Source: Warburgia ugandensis
Lineage: Eukaryota; Streptophyta; Magnoliopsida; Canellales; Canellaceae
NCBI GenBank assembly: GCA_035236585.1
Contig: CP141132.1
Coordinates: forward strand, 56,827,880 to 56,891,879
Length of the DNA stretch: 64,000 nucleotides
Direction of reading: 5' to 3'
Shown here piece by piece: positions 34,596 to 45,804 of this stretch (positions are counted from its first letter, which is position 1; every line of letters starts with the position of its first letter). A program made the translations under genes and the position numbers. The notes under the pieces were generated by a model. The model was not told the DNA's origin. It ran no database searches and worked only from the letters and a program-made list of their open reading frames with translations.

Positions 34596-35105
34596 CTATT
34601 AATGTCTAACACTCCAGTCCCTTGACTACTAGATATGCATTTTACAGAATCTCAGATTCTCTACCATATCTTGTCGGTTAAAATGCAGAGAAGGAATCTG
34701 CATTCAAGGCAGATGAGCAGATAATAACAACTATATAATGTTGCCTCTACATTCCACAGAAAATCTATTAATGTCTAACACTCCAGTCCCTTGACTACTA
34801 CTAGATATGCATTTTACAGAATCTCAGATTCTCTACCATGTCTTGTCGGTTAAAATGCAGAGAAGGAATCTGCATTCAAGGCAGAGCAGATAATAACAAC
34901 TATATAATGTTGCCTCTACATTCCACAGAAAATCTATTAATGTCTAACACTCCAGTCCCTTGACTACTACTAGATATGCATTTTACAGAATCTCAGATTC
35001 TCTACCATATCTTGTCGGTTAAAATGCAGAGAAGGAATCTGCATTCAAGGCAGAGGAGCAGATAATAACAACTATATAATGTTGCCTCTACATTCCACAT
35101 AAAAT
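34596..35105 (+). repeat. Tandem triplication, about 169 bp per unit
   Basis: Three nearly identical head-to-tail units start at 34596, 34765 and 34934, each with CTATTAATGTCTAACACTCC. They differ by a few bases and small indels (CTA/CTACTA; GATGAGCAG/GAGCAG/GAGGAGCAG). Each unit has internal short inverted repeats GCATTTTA/TAAAATGC. The high identity shows recent expansion inside an otherwise diverged element. Confidence 0.95.
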
Positions 35106-35864
35106 CATTCAATCACCCAAAGACACGTGTATAACATCTTCTTTGTCCTCTCTTTGCTCAAGTAAAAGGTACTTTCCTACAGATTCAGACACAATCTACC
35201 TGGCAAAGCAAAATGCTAAAGAATAAGAGAACAAAACCTACTAGGCCAAACATCCACCATAAAGGACAACAAACTCGTATTCTCCCAATTTAAAACATAA
35301 GATGGGCCATCTCGAGAAATAATTCAACAAACCCTAAGTATTATCATTAAATGTTAGCTCTAGACTACATATCCATAGATGGGTTTAACAGATATTTGAG
35401 TGAAGCATGGGAAAAGTACCTTAGTGCTCCTCCATCGTCGATCTTCAGTGGAAAGGCTCTCTCTTGGTGAAAATACTTCGAAGCCCTGCAAAGTACAGAA
35501 ATAAGTCCATCCTCACCAACAAACCTGCTACGGTTGCCCCACCAATGGACCAAAAAGGGGAAACTGGGTTCCGTTTTTTTCGCCCATTCTTCCCTCTCCA
35601 GGTTAATTCATTTTAAATGGATATATTGTCTAACACAATTGATATTTTATAAATTAACAACTCTTTCTTGAATTCGAAACAAAAAAAGCCACTTCTGCAA
35701 CTGTAGTTTTATTATTATCCTAGTGGGGCCCAGTAATGATGGAGATGTTACCCAAATACTTAGGGTCACATGGAGTTCAAGGACTAAATTATAAAAGTAA
35801 AAATTTTGGGGGTAAAGTGTAATTTATGCATAGTTGAGGGTAGTACGCTGTACTTTCTCCCTCT

Positions 35865-36325
35865 TTCTACGGTTAGAAGTGGAAATTTTAGAACCAGTTC
35901 TTGTAGAAATAGTTTTAGACAAAATTCTTTGTATGCACAACTGTGAGAACCCCTTTTTCCATAAGAAAGAGAAACCCGTTTGGATAACCTTGTTTCTTTT
36001 CCTTGATTATAATCCCGTTTGAACCTTATTTTATTAGCAGCACTAAAGCTGATTGGTTTATTTTGTTTGTCTTTGGTTTAGTGTTCCTCGTAAGGTGTAT
36101 TTGCTAACTCTTTCGCCCATTTGTTGCTTCTAGATCCAAAAGTAGAGATTGTAGAACCAGTTATGGTAGAAATGTGTTTGTCAAAAACCTCTCTACATAA
36201 ACAGCTGTTAATACACTTCCTCATCCCATTAGAAAATAAATGCTATTTGGATAACTTGTTTCCATTCTTTGATTGGCATTTTAACCATTTTTTATAAATG
36301 GTTTTAAAGCTGATTCACCTGTTTC
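35865..36325. repeat. Diverged direct repeat, about 255 bp unit
   Basis: Segments near 35870-36058 and 36130-36320 share GAACCAGTT(C/A)T, GTAGAAAT, TTTGGATAAC(C)TTGTTTC, and TAAAGCTGATT. A part of the same unit (CTTTGGTTTAG(C/T)(A/G)TTCCTC) also lies left of the MULE at 30229-30247. The MULE therefore appears to sit in a pre-existing repeat. Confidence 0.6.
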
Positions 36326-38183
36326 AAACTTGTCCAAGGATAAGACCTGCATATGAAGTAGGTTAGCACCCCTCATATGCACATGTAATACACCATTCCT
36401 ACTTTTCATTAAAGGATATGCAACCCAATGCACATCAGTACAGTTCAATTCAAGTAAAGTTCTTTCCAACGCAACTCATCTTAATTAAGATAGTATTTCA
36501 ATATAATTAATTAAGAAAGGGTCCAATCACATAAATTCATCTCAATTAACGTAAAGTTCACAGTCGGGAAATAGCCAATAGGAAGTAGCACGCTCTATAG
36601 AAAAAGAACATCAGTGTGCAAGGCAAATAAAAACTGACACTACATTATACCAAGCTAAAATATCATTGCCTTTTCATGGAAAATATATTTAAAAACTTAT
36701 TCTTACTAGTAAAGTAAGATGTTTTGGGCCTTCAACAACAGTAATAATGATTTGATTTCGGACGATACCTGGAAGATGAGTGCCAGAATTGAATCTAAAT
36801 GATCTGCACCGCCACGTGTAGCATGTTGAAAGTTACTACTTATTGATAGGTTGGGCTCTCAGGGGAATCGCAAATGTCTTTTTCCTGTGCGAAAGGACTA
36901 TAACTCATCTGTAAGATTAAGCTCATATTCAAATTGCTAAACTTATTCCTTATTTATTTCTAATGATTAATTTCTCTCTGTGTTGATGCATGTGTATGTG
37001 CTCCTTCCTATCTACAATGAATAAGAAAGAGAGGACAAGTGTTCATAAACAAAGATTTGAGTGCATTCTGAAGTTCTACAAAAATAAGGAAAGGAAAAAA
37101 AAATTTGAAACCTAATGTCACCTTAACTTTTTTTTCTTTTTTAAAAAGTGGTATTTATAAATTGGAGAAGAATAGCCCTCCTTGTGGCCGTATATGATAA
37201 GAATGATATGGGCAAGGCCTGAACAAAATGATCTACATTCCCGCCATCATTCTATTAAAAAAAGTATCGACCCTCTAAGACCTAGTTTCCAAATAAACAT
37301 GCCACCAAGATGTAACATTAACTCTCGCAAACTTGTTTAACGATAAATTCATTGCATCAGATAACATTATAATCACAAAATTCGTTGAATAAATAACTTT
37401 TTTTATTGAAAGTCCCGACTTTTTCCTGAGCAAATCATAAGTTTCTATATCTTTTAAATTCCAAGTAAATTTCAAGAAATGAACATGAATCAAATTTCAC
37501 AAATAACTTGCCAAATTTGCAAATAGTATTTATAAATCTAATTAAAAATTCAAGTGAAAATCTTAAACTCATATATGAGAAAATGATTTTCTCTTGATTT
37601 TGTCCAAAATTTTTATAAACATTTGCCAAATTTTATGAATGTTTGGCTTGTCGATTTATTCCCAAATCCCAACATGCACACACGTATATGCTAGTATATT
37701 TGCCCATGCAATGCATTGAATACTTGTTTGTTTTTTGACTCAGACCACTAATTCAAGTGGATCTTTTTTGAAAAATAAAGAAAAGGTGACTGAATTTAGG
37801 ACTCCCCAAGTGGTTCAATAAATGCATGTTTCCCTAAAACACAATATATTTGGGAAGACCGATAGAAAAGAAATATAATTCATAATGGATTGATAGATAG
37901 AATTTTATTCGTCATATGCAACAATAAATTGAAAATTTAGAGAAAATATAGGAGAAAATAATAGAATAGATTTATAATATGAGAATAGTTAGAATTAGAA
38001 GAAGATAAATACATAGGAAAGATTAGAGAGATTTTAGGAATTGCCATCGGTGGAGTAGAATTAGAAATTAAAGAAATTGAGATATAAATGCCTTGTGGAT
38101 GAAAAAGAGAGGATATATAAAGCAAATATTTTATCCACCTACCAACATAGGATAAAAATATAATAATTAGAATTTTTTTAAAT
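36326..38183. other. AT-rich intergenic DNA
   Basis: Nothing recognised. Short ORFs (for example 37275-37493 and 37937-38125 on the minus strand) have no coding character. Confidence 0.4.
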
Positions 38184-38323
38184 GCCTATAGAGTTGTTGC
38201 CGTTGACCTGGAGGTCATGGGCTTGAGGCATGAAAATAACCTCTTCCAAAATTGCAAAATAAGGCTGCATACTATAGATCCTTTGTGGTTTGCCCCTTCT
38301 CTGGGCTTGTATACACAAGAGTT

Positions 38324-38327
<4 letters not shown>
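38184..38327 (+). mobile_element. Au-like SINE, left arm of an inverted pair
   Basis: Plus-strand SINE lacking its first bases. It shows GTTGTTGCCGTTGACCTGGAGGTC, CCTCTTCC, GCAAAATAAGGCTGCATAC and the CTTTGTGG segment. Its 3' end runs directly into the CA repeat. Confidence 0.82.

Positions 38328-38384
<57 letters not shown>
38328..38384 (+). repeat. (AC)n microsatellite, 57 bp
   Basis: Uninterrupted AC run lying exactly between two inverted SINEs. ORFs through it code for Cys-Val or Thr-His runs and are artefacts. Confidence 0.97.
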
Positions 38385-38386
<2 letters not shown>

Positions 38387-38387
<1 letters not shown>

Positions 38388-38563
38388 GGGCAGCCCCTAT
38401 GCACAAAGCTCCCACCTATGCGGGGTTTGAGGAAGGGGCAGACCACAAGGGCTTATAGTATGCAGCCTTACCTTGCATTTTTGTAAGAGGCTGTTTCTAC
38501 GCCTTGAACCCGTAACCTCAAGGTTACATGACGACAACTTTTACCGTTGTGCTAAGGCTCCCC
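38387..38563 (-). mobile_element. Au-like SINE, right arm of an inverted pair
   Basis: Full-length minus-strand SINE. Read inversely, it begins GGGGAGCCTTAGCACAACGG, has the box B GGGTTCAAGGCG and ends GGGGCTGCCCC. With the copy at 38184-38327 it forms an inverted repeat with arms of about 140 bp around the AC tract. Confidence 0.9.
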
Positions 38564-39335
38564 TTCATATATATATAAAAGGTATAATTTGAGGATAATT
38601 AAGAATAGAAGAAAATAAGTAAGAAAGATTATTAAGGGATTGTAAAGAGAGACTCTAATATCTTATACTAGTATAGGAGATGGAAGGTTCAGATAATTAA
38701 GAAGAGGTTGGATGCCAATTAGGAAGAGATAGATGGTTGTGGTTTTTTGGGAATAGCCTATATAAAGCAGCGATAACAAGATGAATCATGAATGGCATGG
38801 ATCTTCTAGAAAACATGCCTAGACGTGTAGATTGTTGCCTCCAATTGAGGCATGCCCCGTTTTATACATAGAAGATCGATGCCTCTTGTTGAGGCACGCT
38901 TCAATTTATCATTTCTTTGTGAATTTATTTAACATCCAAAGGTGGAGCAAGGATATGGACAAGTTAGATCATGTAATGGAAGGTGCTTGAAAATGTTACT
39001 CCTATAAAAGACATAAGATAATGTAAAGAACTCTTTTGAATCACAACTTTTTGCTCTTCTTTCTTTCCTATATTGGTACTTTTTCTCTCTATGCATAGTA
39101 CTCTTTCACTAAGCAAGCATATGCTTCTTGAATTTCTTGAATTTATTATTAGAGTGACTAAAAAATAATAAGATTGATCATTCAATCTTGGAGGTAGTTC
39201 ACTTAAGGCAAATTTACACAAAATGTTGGTTGTTGGGAAGGCAAATTTATCTCAAGGATAATGAAATCCAAGCTTTAGTAACCTGATAAGTTTTTCTACT
39301 CTTTTACCCTTCTCTTTCACTAAGTTCTACACTTA
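38564..39335. other. Unassigned sequence with a TATA-like box
   Basis: CCTATATAAAGC near 38758-38769 and two GCCTC..TTGAGGCA(T/C)GC repeats near 38830 and 38880 hint at a retrotransposon LTR. No ends were found. Nothing else recognised. Confidence 0.3.
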
Positions 39336-39340
39336 TGCAG

Positions 39341-42333
39341 TGTAACATCACGGGTTTTTAATACATTTTTTTTTATAATAATAATAACATTTTTAATAAG
39401 AGCATTTGGGATCTTATGAGAAAAGTTTTATTTATAATTTTACTAAAACATCTCTTAAAACTCTGGGTGTTATTTTTCCTTTCTCAAAATGGCACATATA
39501 TAATTTAAAACATAAATAAAATTTTATGATAATAGATTTAAAACAATACTCGTATAAATCAACGTCAAATAAATCGACGCCTTTATTTTGAATCAAATAA
39601 ATATCCAAAACACAATAATAATATGGCTCAGGGTTTATCTATCATAACATCCCATAAAAATGTCCAACATATGTCTAAACATCTCAATCAACTCCATAAA
39701 ATAAAAGTATATAGTCCATAATTAAATTCAAATGATAATCCTGTTTATTGACTCACATCATTGTCTAAAATTTAGATAAAAGGATCTCTTACAGCTCTCA
39801 CGGTTTCTCAACGGCCTTGCCTTTCCTGTTATTGCGCTTGAGATCTAAGGCATTGCAAAATAAAGCAATGCCTCAACAAGCTATCACTTGTGTAGGTACA
39901 TAGACAATTAATGTAATAAAATAAATGAATAACAATACTGATAAAATAAAAAGTCTATCATCTATGAAGATAGAAGTATCATAAGTCATGCCCACATAAA
40001 TGCCAATTTATTCTATATGCTAAAACATGCATTTCAAGGAGTTAAAACTTAACATGAATCAATGTAAATGAGCATACAATAAGAATAAGGGCACCCTAAG
40101 GTAATGGGTCCCACAACATTGCACTAATATCACCGATCATGAGTACTCATAACCAACTTTTGAGTGTCGTCATACCCAGGCATACCATCCTTAACCATAC
40201 TCATCATACATGCACACATAATAAGAATATGGGCTGTCATGCCGCAGTGGCAACCCTCCATGGGTCTTAACTACCGCCGCTCTCTGTCGACACCATAACG
40301 GGAGACTTAGCGTCTGCCCCCATGGAAAGGCCTAGACTGGTAGTGTGGACTATCCATGTTACCAAACCCCTACCGAATGCCATCTATGGGCAGGTGTCTA
40401 CCATATCACAATATCATCACATTACAATCTCGGAGGGTGGGTGGCCGGCCCTATCCCTCCTAGCATAATGCCCACCGGGCGAGAGCACCCGTCATCAAAT
40501 ATAAAAATACTGAAATCATATGTATATGCTAAAACTCAAGAGTACTTGTAGCTCGCAATCTCCAAGGCACGTCCCTCATCTTGGGGTTAGCCTATAAAAG
40601 GACCAGCTACCAAGCCTCTATTCTTATTTCCATGTAAGTCCATGCATTTCCAATATATAATAAGAAAGAAGTCTCTATTTAAGCATAATTAATTAATATC
40701 ATGCTCACAAAAACATTTGTCATGGGTTTATTCAGTAAAAGATTTTAATTTGTAATAATCATGATGTACTCTAAATATCATTAAATCAACGGTAAATAAT
40801 AAATGCAATTTAAAACACAATTACTCATGATGTTATGTTTATGTATAGTTTTAAAATCAAGGCAAAGCATTAATTGTCGTCACTTACCTCAATGTGAGAC
40901 CACTTAGCTTGCTAATAATCCCCTTAACTGGTATATTCAAGTGTACCTGTCTATGTCACAACACTATTTAAAAAAATTTCTAAATTAAAAGTGGCCATTT
41001 ATAAGTTTTTAAGCTAAAACTAGGTCTGCATCGTCAATACGGTCACAACGCCTCTTTTAGATCGTGATTTGGACTCCTATAGCTCCCAAAAATCAATTTT
41101 TTGTTAAAATACTCACAAAATGGGGCTGACCGACCACCACAGGTGGTTTACACTGAGGCGCTAGTTTATACCGACGTAAACTGGCGTCACGAAGACGCTC
41201 GCCTTCCAGAAACGCCTCGAAGATGCGCCGCGTGCATCTTTGGTACCGTGATGCACTGCCGCGTGCGTCACAGTCGCCAGGACACCGTGCGTCCCGACCC
41301 ACCAAGACAGCCCATGCAGGGGCTCCCGTGCGCATGAACGCGGCATGCACGCAGGGGTGTGCGCTCGTCGTGCGTCTTCGTCAGGCATCCTACTAGGCGT
41401 CCTGGCATCTGCGCCAGGGTGCCGACGCGGTCGCCGCTGCCGGAGAAGACGACTGGATTCTGGTCTTCTCCGGCAAGCCCAGAGGCGTCCAAATCTTGCG
41501 ATTTTTGTGCCATTTTTCTCAGAATTTTCTCTAGATTTCATATATACCCTCATTTTGCATTGATTTATTCAAAAACTATGTCTTTTATGAGATTTTTCCC
41601 AAGTTCCTGAAAACTTCCTTATGTACTAGTTTTTACGTTTTCTAGAGAACCCAGCCGTTGGATCTCTCCCAAATTTAAAGGGTTTGATTTTGGGTCTCTT
41701 GTACACTATGTGGACGGTCCGATTTGAAATCAAACATGGTTTCCTCAATGGATTTGCGCTCCAACAGTAGCGCACCTAAAGTTATGTATTTTGTATTTTT
41801 CAAATCTACTTATTTAGTATAAAAATCAGGGTTTAAGGATTACCTCGTTTTGTTGGCTGTTGATGGACGTTGCGGGAGCTCTACCCTCCGAAAAACTTAA
41901 AATTTTCGGAGCTAGGGTTTTTGAGTAAAACTCAGTGAAAACAGGGAAAGGTAGAGTGTTATGGCGCCTAGGGGAAAAGATATAGGCCTTAGAGTCTAAG
42001 GGAAAGAGAAACTCTTCCCTTCATGTCTCTTTCCGTTGGTTTCTCCGGTGATTTCGTCAGATCCGATAGAGGCGTGTAGAAGAAGGGGGGTGCCATTATC
42101 AATTTAGGCCCTTGTGTTATACGTTTTTGCCAAATTACCAAAATACCCCTAAAACTTCAACGACTCATAACTCTCTCGTTTGAGCTCTGTTTTTTGCTTT
42201 CTTTATGACATTGGAATCCTATTGACGAGCACTTTCAAATTCTTAAGTTGTTAGGATCAAATTCCATCTATAAATTTTCAATTTAATTTATTTTACAAAT
42301 TCTTAATTTATACCAAAAATTAAGGATATTACA
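39341..42333 (-). mobile_element. Solo LTR, Del/Tekay-like Ty3/gypsy, minus strand
   Basis: A 2,993-bp LTR. Read inversely it begins TGTAATATCC and ends AAACCCGTGATGTTACA, the same kind of ends as the solo LTR at 4983-7491. Its flanks are TGCAG (39336-39340) and TTCAG (42334-42338), a 5-bp duplication with one mismatch, so it is older than the other. There is no internal domain or second LTR. The GC-rich ORFs at 41093-41610 overlap on both strands and are not genes. Confidence 0.87.
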
Positions 42334-42479
42334 TTCAGTATATATATTTTTGGTGTAAATAAAGTCTATTGTCAATGTTATGTATAGACTCCCCATCTAC
42401 ATAGTACATACTTATGTTTAAATGTATGTAATCTGTGTGTGTAATTTTCCAACTAACAGGTAATAAATGAATAAAATTA

Positions 42480-44672
42480 ATGAAAATTTAGTACTAATAC
42501 CTGAGCTTAGGATTATTCTCATTTGATCATTTCAAACTTTGATGTCGTTTTAAGGATGGATTGGTTTGCTACATTAGGCAACAAATGAGTAACCATAAGA
42601 TTAGTTTAAATATGCTAGAAGAAGTAAAGATCTCTTTTCAAAGGAGACAAGTTGTAAACAAGCATGTATCACTAATTTTGAAACAACTAGACATAATGCA
42701 CAAAGAAATCAGACCTTTCAACAAAAGATAAGATAAATTTTCTGAGAATGGTAAACTCATCCCATGTGAAATTTTAGTAGTTTAAGAAAGTTTATATGAA
42801 ATTCTTAAAGATCTACCTAGACTACTACATTAAAAGTGAGATAGATGTCACCATTGAGTCCATGATGGATAGAATTTTATCTTCAAAGCATTATACTAAG
42901 TGAATTGATGAAAAATCAGTTGTAACAACTAGATAAAGTGGATATTAAATATTTTTTGTCAAACTGCACTAGTCTTCTTTATTAGAAAAAGAATGAATTG
43001 CTGAAATTTATTGATGACCATTGAATTCATAAGAAATCATGGTGAATAATGAGTATTTTCTAATTCGAATGAAAGACTTATACGATTGTGCATGTGCAAT
43101 TATGTTCTCGTTAAAACTTGATTTGAAGTCGGAGGGTAATTAGTTGAGGATTACAGAGGAAAATATTTGAATAATACATGGCATTAGTATGTTGTTAGAG
43201 ATAATTATAGATACTACAGGGATGACGTACATACCACTATCCAATTAAACTACAATCGTAATTACTGACTCTATCATTACAGTGACTAGAGAAGCATTAA
43301 GAGTATGTTGAAATACATGAATTTGACATTAGTGTATATCAAATGAGGAAGTCAACTTTTTGTGCTATCGTATTTAAAAAAAATAATTTTGTGGTGGACT
43401 TAGAAAAAGAAAGAGTAAAAAAAAAAGAACCTAGCAACTATATAATTTCTTATCTTACTTTCAAATAATGGAGGATTTGGTGAGTTTCAGGAAATGCATC
43501 AGGCAAAGACTTGAAATGTGTATTAATGTAGTACAAAAAGAGTGATTACATATGTTACATCATAATTATAGAGAGTTTTGAAGTTAAAAATCCTACTCAA
43601 AATAGTAAATTGACATTTGTGGCATTTGTCTTAAAGATTTAAAGGTATTCTATGTATAAGAAGTAAGACAATGTGAAATTATTAACAATTTATGAACAGT
43701 ATTAGTTAAAATAGATATATAATTAAACAAGTGAGAATTAGTTATCGAGATATAATATATAAGGAGGACTTATATATGCAATGTTGATGAATATGAAAAT
43801 AGATGGTTCCTATGAAGGTTGGTATATTTTAAGAAAATAAAGAGACTTTGGTTTTTGATTGAGTATTATCATAAGAGTAGTATAATTCTTAGAGAAAATA
43901 ACTTCGCCGTAAGATTATACAATGAGTATTTTAATAGAGAAATTTAGACAATCATTTGAAAGTTTGGAGTTTAGTTTATATTAGGATATGTGATATATTT
44001 GTGTAAGCGTAATTATGTAATTGGTTGATCTTAAGCTTTTGTATGAAAAGAGTTGTTTAAATTTTGATAACAAATGGAGAAATTGAGGTAGGCAAAAGAA
44101 TAAAAAAAGCTCTTATATTATGAATTAAGAATGTAATGTGAAAAATAAGGAGGATTATACTTAATCACTCATGACTAGTAAAATAATTGCGATACCCAAT
44201 AATCATAGAGGGAGTGTGAAGTTAGTTGTACTTATGATTGAGAAATGATAGTTGTGGTGTTGGATATAAAAACCTAGAGACATTATCTATATGGGAAGAA
44301 ATAACAGAACAATGATGATTTATTAACAAGTAAAGGCAAAGTACCAAAGTGCCCAGTGAAAACGACTTTTATTGCTTAAAGTAGACAGAAAAACTACATT
44401 AATAAAGCACATAAACTTTTAGAGTTTGAAGTTGGGAATCATATGAATTTTAAGGAGTTATTAGACCTTAAATTTACAATGAGAAAAGGATGCTTCTAGA
44501 ATTATTTAAAAGATAAAATGAATTTTTTTTAAGAACAAAGACCATTTCATTGGTCATCTGTCAAAGGAGTCACCTGGGAGACTAAGGATGAAATGAGAAG
44601 AACTCATCCAAACTTATTTAGTTTGATATGTAATGAAAATTTCAAGGACAAAATTTCTTAAGGGGATAAAGA
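42480..44672 (+). pseudogene. Decayed chromovirus (Ty3/gypsy) pol, 3' part
   Basis: Most of this AT-rich region is too decayed to translate, but the end is clear. At about 44383-44445 it reads RQKNYINKAHKLLEFEVGNH, the integrase C-terminal GPY/F-like region of plant chromoviruses. At about 44565-44620 it reads VTWETKDEMRRTHPNLF, the usual end of the polyprotein. A purine-rich AAGGGGATAAAGA at 44660-44672 fits the polypurine tract before the 3' LTR. Stops and frame changes are many. Confidence 0.72.
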
Positions 44673-45804
44673 TGTAATAGCCCTAAATTTTATTTTATTT
44701 TATATAGTTGATTGAATTGAAATGAAAAACACAAAAAATGGAATTTCAAGATTTGTATTGTATAATGATAACTAATGAAGAACATAGAATCGATCTTTCA
44801 AACATCAGTATTTATAATCTACACAGAAAAAATGATTTCAACAACACTAAGTATGTTGTAATCAGACTTTGGACAAAAATTTTGGATTTTTCTCTCAAAT
44901 GGGTAGTTTTGTAAATTCACAAAGTGGACTCCATTGGTACGTTTTTGAAACATAAAAGACGCAAAAATAGAGAGGCTATTTTTTTATAATGGCAATCCCA
45001 TTGACAAATACAATCCGGTAATATTTTCTCCATTTTCCCCACTTTCCCCACTAGTGAAATGGGCACTATAGCAGACGATGCATGTCATCGTTACGTTCTC
45101 TGGTGGCTAAAATGCTTGAGCAACCGAGTTGAGAAAACCATTCCCCTTTTCTTCCCTTTCTCCTTTCCCCTTCACGCCTCCGCATAGGTTACTGATGCAA
45201 AACCTAGAAGAAGAAGAAGAAGAAAATGAAGAGGAGAAAGAGATGCCATTAAAGCTAGCAAGAAGCTCTCACATAGTGTACATAGAGCACGCTAGAGAAA
45301 ATAATGGCTTAGATTGATGATCGAAGCCGACCATATTATTTCTCATGGAGAGATGGTTGAGATCCACAAATCCTCCCTTAGACCCAACAATGTTTTGCTA
45401 GGAAAATAATTGCTGAAAAAGATAAAGAACTAATGGTGGAAGGGGGTGACGATGGACGGAGAAATGAAGATCCATCTTGGAGATCCAAACCATTCAGCGC
45501 ATTCCCTATCAAGAGAGGAGCCAAACCCCTTATGAATAGTCAAATTCTGATCAAATTTGGTTAACGAAATCACTAAAAAACAGAGATGTGGGTAAATTGT
45601 TTATTGTTGCTCTATGATCATCATGCGCCCGAGATGCACTAGCTGCAAGCGACTGAAGAAACTTGTGATCAACGTGCCGACACACGTATATTTGCATGCG
45701 TTGCTTGCACAGATGAAGTGGATGGAGGTGTGTCTAGGAGACTGTAATGCACGTGGCATTGTTTCGGTGACTATAAGCACGAAGGTGCGTTTGGACTGTG
45801 CGTG
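44673..45804 (+). mobile_element. 3' LTR of the decayed chromovirus, right end uncertain
   Basis: TGTAATAGCCC immediately after the polypurine tract is a typical gypsy LTR start. The right end was not identified. At 45805 a second TGTAACAACTTTAAATTTTG motif resembles another LTR start, so this LTR may be truncated there by a later insertion. Confidence 0.5.

Larger units (their letters stand above)
30295..35850 (-). mobile_element. Mutator-like (MULE) DNA transposon, decayed
   Basis: 5,556 bp bounded by inverted ends: CAGTTTACTACCCTCAA at 30295-30311 and, inverted, CAGCGTACTACCCTCAA at 35834-35850. Looser similarity continues inward (TTATTTCCATAATTTTGTCC against TTTTTACTTTTATAATTTAGTCC). The sequences just outside, 30230-30290 and 36072-36140, are copies of the same repeat unit, which independently marks the insertion. 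The minus strand holds a MULE-type transposase N-terminus near 34300-34560. The catalytic core is not visible. A clean 9-bp duplication was not found, so the superfamily rests on the protein fragment. Confidence 0.62.

Noticed and set aside
34596-35105. Three regular repeats that could suggest a CRISPR array
   Set aside because: Units of 169 bp are directly adjacent with no unique spacers, and the DNA is plant nuclear.
38178-38458. ORFs with Cys-Val and Thr-His runs
   Set aside because: They are translations of the AC microsatellite flanked by SINEs.
41093-41610. Overlapping GC-rich ORFs, up to 130 codons
   Set aside because: Inside the second solo LTR, on both strands, with no recognisable domain.
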